NCBI RefSeq assembly: GCF_014904065.1
Contig: NZ_JACXJG010000032.1
Coordinates: 21,694-31,241, forward strand
From: Gulosibacter sediminis
Lineage (GTDB): Bacteria > Actinomycetota > Actinomycetes > Actinomycetales > Microbacteriaceae
DNA length: 9,548 nt
Direction of reading: 5' to 3'
Shown: positions 6,419-9,548 of the stretch, piece after piece
Layout: each line of letters begins with the position of its first letter
Numbering within the stretch: position 1 is the stretch's first letter
The notes under the pieces: model-generated
Databases searched by the model: none
What the model was told of the DNA's origin: nothing
Seen by the model: the letters and a program-made list of their open reading frames with translations, nothing else
Made by a program: the position numbers and the translations under genes

Positions 6419-6843
6419 TGCACCGAAACGCCGCCGAAGACCGCGGTTCGATCACACCGCTCGCGATCGTCTATGTTGTCGTGGCGCTCCTCGTCGCGCT
6501 CGTCATCGCGGCCGCTGGCAGCCTCTACCTCGAGCGCAAGCAGCTGCTCGAGCTCGCGGATGCGGCCGCGCTCGCCGCTGCGCAGTCCTACGACCTCGAC
6601 TCCGTCCACCTCGACGTCGACGGCGTGCGGGTGCAACTGGATCCCGAGCAGGTCCGTGAGCGAGCGGCCGACTACGTTGCCCGCTATGGACCCGAGGATG
6701 CGCGGGTCACGCAAGTGCACGTGAGCGGCGACACGGTCGCGATCACCGTGACCGGTACCTGGTACGCGCCGATCGTCAACGACGTCGTGCCGGCGACCAT
6801 CGAGGTGACGGTGACGGCGACCGCAGTATCCGAACTCCGGTAG
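6418..6843 (+). CDS. TadG-like pilus assembly protein
   Basis: This 141-residue protein is of the 'Tad, TadE/G-like' N-terminal type. A short leader ends EDRG (7-10), followed by SITPLAIVYVVVALLVALVI (membrane helix), then AAAGSLYLERKQLLELADAA and ALAAAQS, a very characteristic TadG signature. The remaining ~80 residues are predicted extracellular and beta-rich (VHVSGDTVAITVTGTWYAPI, then the IEVTVTATAVSEL end). Position +5 after the RG is Leu, not Glu, as usual for TadG, so cleavage by the prepilin peptidase is doubtful. ATG 6418 overlaps the previous stop (TGATG), with GGGGGAG just before. GTG 6415 is an alternative adding one residue. It is much shorter than proteobacterial TadG and lacks a von Willebrand-type domain. 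It is the last gene of the cluster, and no terminator is obvious after it. Confidence 0.82.
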   Translation: MHRNAAEDRGSITPLAIVYVVVALLVALVIAAAGSLYLERKQLLELADAAALAAAQSYDLDSVHLDVDGVRVQLDPEQVRERAADYVARYGPEDARVTQVHVSGDTVAITVTGTWYAPIVNDVVPATIEVTVTATAVSELR

Positions 6844-6879
6844 CTCGCACGATCAATCTGGGATAGATGCCGAATCTGT

Positions 6880-6909
6880 ATGACTGATCGCAAACCTGTC
6901 TGATAGCTT
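6880..6909 (+). promoter_or_regulatory. Candidate promoter of the dehydratase-regulator pair
   Basis: An extended -10, TGATAGCTT (TG at 6901-6902, TAGCTT at 6904-6909), has ATGACT at 6880-6885 as a partial -35 (4 of 6 to TTGACA) with an 18-bp spacer. Transcription would start near 6916, leaving a leader of about 34 nt before the ATG at 6950. The first arm of the inverted repeat at 6894-6928 covers the -10. Confidence 0.45.
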
Positions 6910-6928
6910 TGGGTGTGATCCGACAGGT
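6894..6928. promoter_or_regulatory. Candidate GntR/FadR-type operator (imperfect inverted repeat)
   Basis: ACCTGTCTGAT (6894-6904) and ATCCGACAGGT (6918-6928) are inverted repeats matching at 10 of 11 positions, separated by 13 bp. Each arm contains a GTCNGA core, like the centre of FadR-subfamily operators such as TNGTCNGACNA. The repeat overlaps the candidate -10 and the predicted transcription start, a position suited to repression. The FCD-domain GntR gene at 8095 is the natural candidate binder. That link is inference. Confidence 0.5.
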
Positions 6929-6942
6929 CACCTCAAAGGTGA
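6928..6942 (+). promoter_or_regulatory. Hairpin pairing the Shine-Dalgarno of the dehydratase gene
   Basis: TCACCT (6928-6933), a 3-nt CAA loop and AGGTGA (6937-6942) form a perfect 6-bp hairpin. AGGTGA is a full match to the anti-Shine-Dalgarno and is 7 nt before the ATG at 6950, so it is the best ribosome site. The upstream arm has the sequence of the 16S rRNA tail itself. A second weaker ribosome site, GAAGGA (6941-6946), lies mostly outside the stem. Confidence 0.45.
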
Positions 6943-6949
6943 AGGAACC

Positions 6950-8086
6950 ATGACATACACGCCCGACACCATCTCCTCGATCACCCTCTCGACGCTGCGA
7001 CTGCCCCTCGCACGCCCGATTTCCGATGCGAAGGTTCTCACCGGCCGGCAGAAGCCGATGACCGAGGTCATCTTTCTTATCGCTGAAATCGAGACCGCGC
7101 AGGGCTTCAACGGCCACGGCTTCAGCTACTCGAAGCGCGCAGGCGGCCCCGCCCAGTACGCTCACGCGAAGGAAGTTGCCTCGACCGTCATCGGCGAAGA
7201 CCCGAACGACATCGAGAAGCTCTATACCAAGCTGCTCTGGGCCGGCGCATCCGTTGGTCGTGCCGGCGTCGCGACACAGGCGCTCGCCGCGATCGACATC
7301 GCGCTCTATGACCTCAAGGCGCGGCGCGCAAACCTGCCCCTCGCAAAGCTGCTCGGCAGCCACCGCGACTCGGTGCGCACCTACAACACCTTCGGCGGCT
7401 TCCTGAGCTCGCCCATCGACGAGGTCGTCGAGAACGCGTCGAAGTCGCTCGAGGCCGGCATCGGCGGCATCAAGATCAAGGTTGGCCTGCCCGACCGCAA
7501 GGAGGACATGGAGCGCGTGCGTCGCGTGCGCGAGCACGTCGGCCCCAACGTGCCGATGATGGTCGACGCGAACCAGCAGTGGGACCGCGCAACGGCGATG
7601 CGCCTCGGCCGCCAGCTCGAGGAGTACAACCTCGTGTGGATCGAGGAGCCGCTTGACGCCTACGACTTCGAGGGCCACGCCGAGCTTGCTCGCGCCCTCG
7701 TCACGCCGATCGCCACCGGTGAGATGCTCGCCTCGGTCGGCGACCACAAGCAGCTCATCGCAGCGCGCGGCTGCGACACGCTGCAGCCCGATGCCCCGCG
7801 AGTCGGCGGCATCACCAACTTCCTGCGCATCCTCGCCCTTGCCGACGAGGCGGGCCTCGACATCGCACCGCACTTTGCGATGGAGATCCACGTGCACCTC
7901 GCCGCGTGCTACCCCCGCGAGACTTGGGTCGAGCACTTCGACTGGCTCGACCCGCTGTTCGAGGAGCGCCTCGAGACCCGTGACGGCCGCATGTTCGTGC
8001 CTGAGCGCCCGGGCCTCGGCATCACCTTCAGCGACCAGGCTCGCGCGTGGGTGACCGAGTCGGTCACGGTCACCGAGCGTGGTTAG
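6950..8086 (+). CDS. L-talarate/galactarate dehydratase-like enzyme (enolase superfamily)
   Basis: This 378-residue enolase-superfamily (mandelate racemase group) acid-sugar dehydratase removes water from aldarates such as galactarate or L-talarate to give a keto-deoxy-aldarate. From memory, the text follows the Salmonella talarate/galactarate dehydratase closely: SDAKVLTGRQKP at 25-36, FSYSKRAGG at 58-66, YTKLLWAGASVGR at 92-104, VDANQQWDR at 205-213. The full catalytic set is present: KIK with K175 and K177 (base), metal ligands D206, E232 (WIEEP) and E258 (TGEM), and H308 (APHFAME) as the second catalytic residue. The family-specific QPDAPRVGGI lies at 279-288. Residue numbers equal the reported Salmonella ones minus 20. 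It is probably cotranscribed with the GntR gene 8 nt downstream. No transporter, aldolase or reductase for the pathway is in view, so the physiological substrate is inferred. Confidence 0.92.
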   Translation: MTYTPDTISSITLSTLRLPLARPISDAKVLTGRQKPMTEVIFLIAEIETAQGFNGHGFSYSKRAGGPAQYAHAKEVASTVIGEDPNDIEKLYTKLLWAGASVGRAGVATQALAAIDIALYDLKARRANLPLAKLLGSHRDSVRTYNTFGGFLSSPIDEVVENASKSLEAGIGGIKIKVGLPDRKEDMERVRRVREHVGPNVPMMVDANQQWDRATAMRLGRQLEEYNLVWIEEPLDAYDFEGHAELARALVTPIATGEMLASVGDHKQLIAARGCDTLQPDAPRVGGITNFLRILALADEAGLDIAPHFAMEIHVHLAACYPRETWVEHFDWLDPLFEERLETRDGRMFVPERPGLGITFSDQARAWVTESVTVTERG

Positions 8087-8094
8087 CTAATCGC

Positions 8095-8763
8095 ATGACG
8101 CGAGCCGAAGAGATTGCCGACGACCTCGCCGCAAGAATCGTTGCGGGCGAAATCGCGCCGGGGGAGCGGCTGCCGAGCGAGCAGCGCCTCACGGAGGCCT
8201 ACGGCGCAAGCCGCACGGTGATTCGCGAGGCGGTTCACCGGCTGCAATCTCGGGGCCTCGTGCACACCAAGGTGGGGTCGGGGAGTTACGCCCTGGCCCC
8301 ACCTGCGCCCCGGGCGGACGATGCCGACTGGCTCACCGCATCCGGGTCGGAGGAGCGTGCAGAACTGCACGAGTTCCGTATCGCCCTTGAGGCCGAATCG
8401 GCAGCCCTCGCCGCGCGACGGGCGTCAGCGCGGCAGCTCGCGGCGATCGCTCGCGCGCTCGAACGACTCGCCGACGCGAGCCGCCCCGCAGACACCGTCG
8501 AGGCCGACGTCGCCTTTCACCGGGCCGTTGCCGAAGCCGGGGCCAACCGCTTCCTGCTCGAAGCGACCGACCGGCTCGGGCCCCGCGCGATCGTGCTGCC
8601 CCCGGCTCGCCTGACGGATTCGCACCGTGCCGCCACCGCGGCGATGCTCGCCGAACACGGCGCGGTGCTCACCGCGATCGAGGCGCAGGATGCGGTGGGA
8701 GCGAACGCGGCCATGCGGGCACACTTACTTGCCTCGGTCGCGCGCCGCGAACACGACGCCTGA
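8095..8763 (+). CDS. GntR-family transcriptional regulator, FadR (FCD) subfamily
   Basis: This 222-residue protein has an N-terminal winged helix (residues 1-66: AEEIADDLAARIVAGEIAPG, then RLPSEQRLTEAYGASRTVIR, then EAVHRLQSRGLVHTKVGSGS) that matches the GntR consensus. An alpha-helical FCD effector domain spans about 85-220. The FCD metal/ligand residues appear intact: DVAFHRAV (D and H four apart), AEHGAVLTAIEAQD and AMRAHLLA. Such proteins sense carboxylic or sugar acids, fitting the adjacent aldarate dehydratase. The ATG at 8095 is chosen because the winged helix begins right after it. The frame is open further upstream, but that is inside the previous gene. No Shine-Dalgarno is visible, so expression may rely on coupling to the gene 8 nt upstream. 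It is likely a repressor of its own operon through the 6894-6928 repeat (inference). Confidence 0.92.
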   Translation: MTRAEEIADDLAARIVAGEIAPGERLPSEQRLTEAYGASRTVIREAVHRLQSRGLVHTKVGSGSYALAPPAPRADDADWLTASGSEERAELHEFRIALEAESAALAARRASARQLAAIARALERLADASRPADTVEADVAFHRAVAEAGANRFLLEATDRLGPRAIVLPPARLTDSHRAATAAMLAEHGAVLTAIEAQDAVGANAAMRAHLLASVARREHDA

Positions 8764-8780
8764 CCCCGACCGCGCACGAG

Positions 8781-8786
8781 TAGGCT
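8781..8786 (+). promoter_or_regulatory. Candidate -10 box for prfB
   Basis: TAGGCT (TANNNT) ends 9 nt before the ATG at 8796, so a transcript from it would start near 8793 with a leader of only about 3 nt. The GGAGGG at 8787-8792 looks like a Shine-Dalgarno but would then not be transcribed. It would work only for readthrough from the upstream gene. CTGACC at 8760-8765 is a possible -35 with a short 15-bp spacer. Confidence 0.4.
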
Positions 8787-8795
8787 GGAGGGATC

Positions 8796-9548
8796 ATGAT
8801 CAATCTCGACTTTTCCGCCGAGATCGCTGACTTGCGGTCGACGTTTGCCTCGATCACCGAGGTGCTCAACCCGGAGGCGCTCGCCGCTCGGGCGCAAGAG
8901 CTTGAGGCCGTTGCCTCGGCCCCCGACCTGTGGGACGACGTCGAGAATGCGCAGCGGGTCACGAGCGACTTGTCGCACGCGCAGGCCGACCTCAAGCGCA
9001 TCCAGAGCATTGAGGCGCGCCTCGACGACCTCGAAGTGCTCATCGAACTTGCCAACGAGGGCGACGACGAGGCGACCGCGGCCGAGGCGAAGCAGGAGCT
9101 CGAAGCGGTCACGAAGGTGATCGGTGACCTCGAGGTGCAGACGCTGCTCGACGGTGAGTTCGACCCTCGCCCCGCCGTTATCACGATTCGCGCCGGCGCC
9201 GGCGGCGTCGACGCCGCGGACTTTGCCGAGATGCTGCTGCGCATGTACACGCGCTGGGCTGAGCAGCACGACTATCGGGTCAACGTGCTCGACACCTCGT
9301 ACGCCGAGCAGGCCGGCGTGAAGTCGGCCACGTTTGAGGTTGACGAACCGTACGCCTTCGGCACCCTCTCGGTCGAGGCGGGCACGCACCGCCTTGTGCG
9401 GATGAGCCCGTTCAATTCGGCCGGCTCGCGCGAGACGAGCTTCGCCGCGGTCGAGGTCGTGCCGCTGATCGAGCAGGCGGACCACATCGACATTCCCGAC
9501 AACGACATTCGCGTCGACGTGTTCCGGTCGTCGGGCCCCGGCGGCCAG
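8796..9548 (+). CDS. prfB: Peptide chain release factor 2 (partial, 3' end outside window)
   Basis: 251 codons are open from ATG 8796 to the window end without a stop. This is RF2, which recognises UAA and UGA and triggers peptide release on the ribosome. The N-terminal helical PCRF domain (about 20-115) includes ASAPDLWDD, typical of RF2 after the first helix. GEFDPRPAVITIRAGAGGVD at 120-139 begins the central domain. The SPF tripeptide that reads UGA/UAA is at 204-206 in LVRMSPFNSAGSRETSF. The last three codons (9540-9548) are GGQ, the catalytic motif at the peptidyl-transferase centre, so about the last third is missing. The frame is continuous, so the programmed +1 frameshift found in many bacterial prfB genes is absent. 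The gene starts 32 bp after the GntR stop. Confidence 0.97.
   Translation, partial: MINLDFSAEIADLRSTFASITEVLNPEALAARAQELEAVASAPDLWDDVENAQRVTSDLSHAQADLKRIQSIEARLDDLEVLIELANEGDDEATAAEAKQELEAVTKVIGDLEVQTLLDGEFDPRPAVITIRAGAGGVDAADFAEMLLRMYTRWAEQHDYRVNVLDTSYAEQAGVKSATFEVDEPYAFGTLSVEAGTHRLVRMSPFNSAGSRETSFAAVEVVPLIEQADHIDIPDNDIRVDVFRSSGPGGQ

Noticed and set aside
6850..6890. CGATCA ... TGATCG inverted repeat upstream of the dehydratase promoter
   Set aside because: The 6-bp arms are 29 nt apart with no extension. It is much weaker than the 6894-6928 repeat and likely chance.
6776..7936. Minus-strand open frame of over 380 codons opposite tadG end and the dehydratase
   Set aside because: It runs across the well-supported dehydratase with all catalytic residues on the plus strand. 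The antisense translation shows no family features.
8517..9485. Minus-strand open frame of over 320 codons opposite the regulator and prfB
   Set aside because: It spans two well-recognised plus-strand genes and their boundary. The text is Arg/Val/Ala shadow sequence.

Overview
The window is GC-rich DNA, dense with genes that have strong G/C preference at codon third positions. It has frequent GTG starts, 1-4 nt stop/start overlaps and TANNNT -10 boxes almost touching start codons. Together with the gene content (a Gram-positive-style Tad pilus cluster with 'RGD VPGW'-type Flp and TadE-like proteins), this points to a high-GC actinobacterium, most likely Microbacteriaceae. The family-level placement is inference.

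Layout. (1) 1-730, + strand: the end of rph (RNase PH), overlapping rdgB (house-cleaning nucleotide pyrophosphatase). (2) 762-2282, - strand: a short unrecognised ORF that may be a remnant, a tRNA-Leu(UAG) gene, and an FMN-dependent nitronate-monooxygenase-like gene. (3) 2283-2357: a divergent promoter region with two candidate leaderless starts and one perfect DnaA-box 9-mer. (4) 2358-6843, + strand: a tightly overlapping seven-gene Tad/Flp pilus cluster, consisting of ATPase tadA, two inner-membrane platform proteins (tadB, tadC), a Flp-like pilin, two TadE-like pseudopilins and one TadG-like protein. No TadZ/Ssd, prepilin peptidase or secretin gene is present here. (5) 6844-6949: a regulatory region with a near-perfect inverted repeat over a candidate promoter, then a small hairpin that pairs the Shine-Dalgarno of the next gene. 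(6) 6950-8763, + strand: an L-talarate/galactarate dehydratase-like enolase-superfamily enzyme with the complete catalytic set, followed 8 nt later by a GntR regulator of the FadR (FCD) subfamily. This looks like a small autoregulated sugar-acid module. (7) 8796-end, + strand: the first 251 codons of prfB (release factor 2), cut off exactly at the GGQ motif.

The housekeeping genes (rph-rdgB, tRNA-Leu, prfB) frame two accessory units. The pilus cluster should make and assemble a thin surface fibre or a secretion-related pseudopilus. The dehydratase/regulator pair should feed aldaric acids into central metabolism, but no transporter or downstream aldolase is visible. Nothing in the window is clearly a wholly new system. 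The most interesting points are the atypical Flp cleavage site, the stand-alone aldarate module and its layered regulatory region. No CRISPR array, insertion sequence or rRNA was seen.
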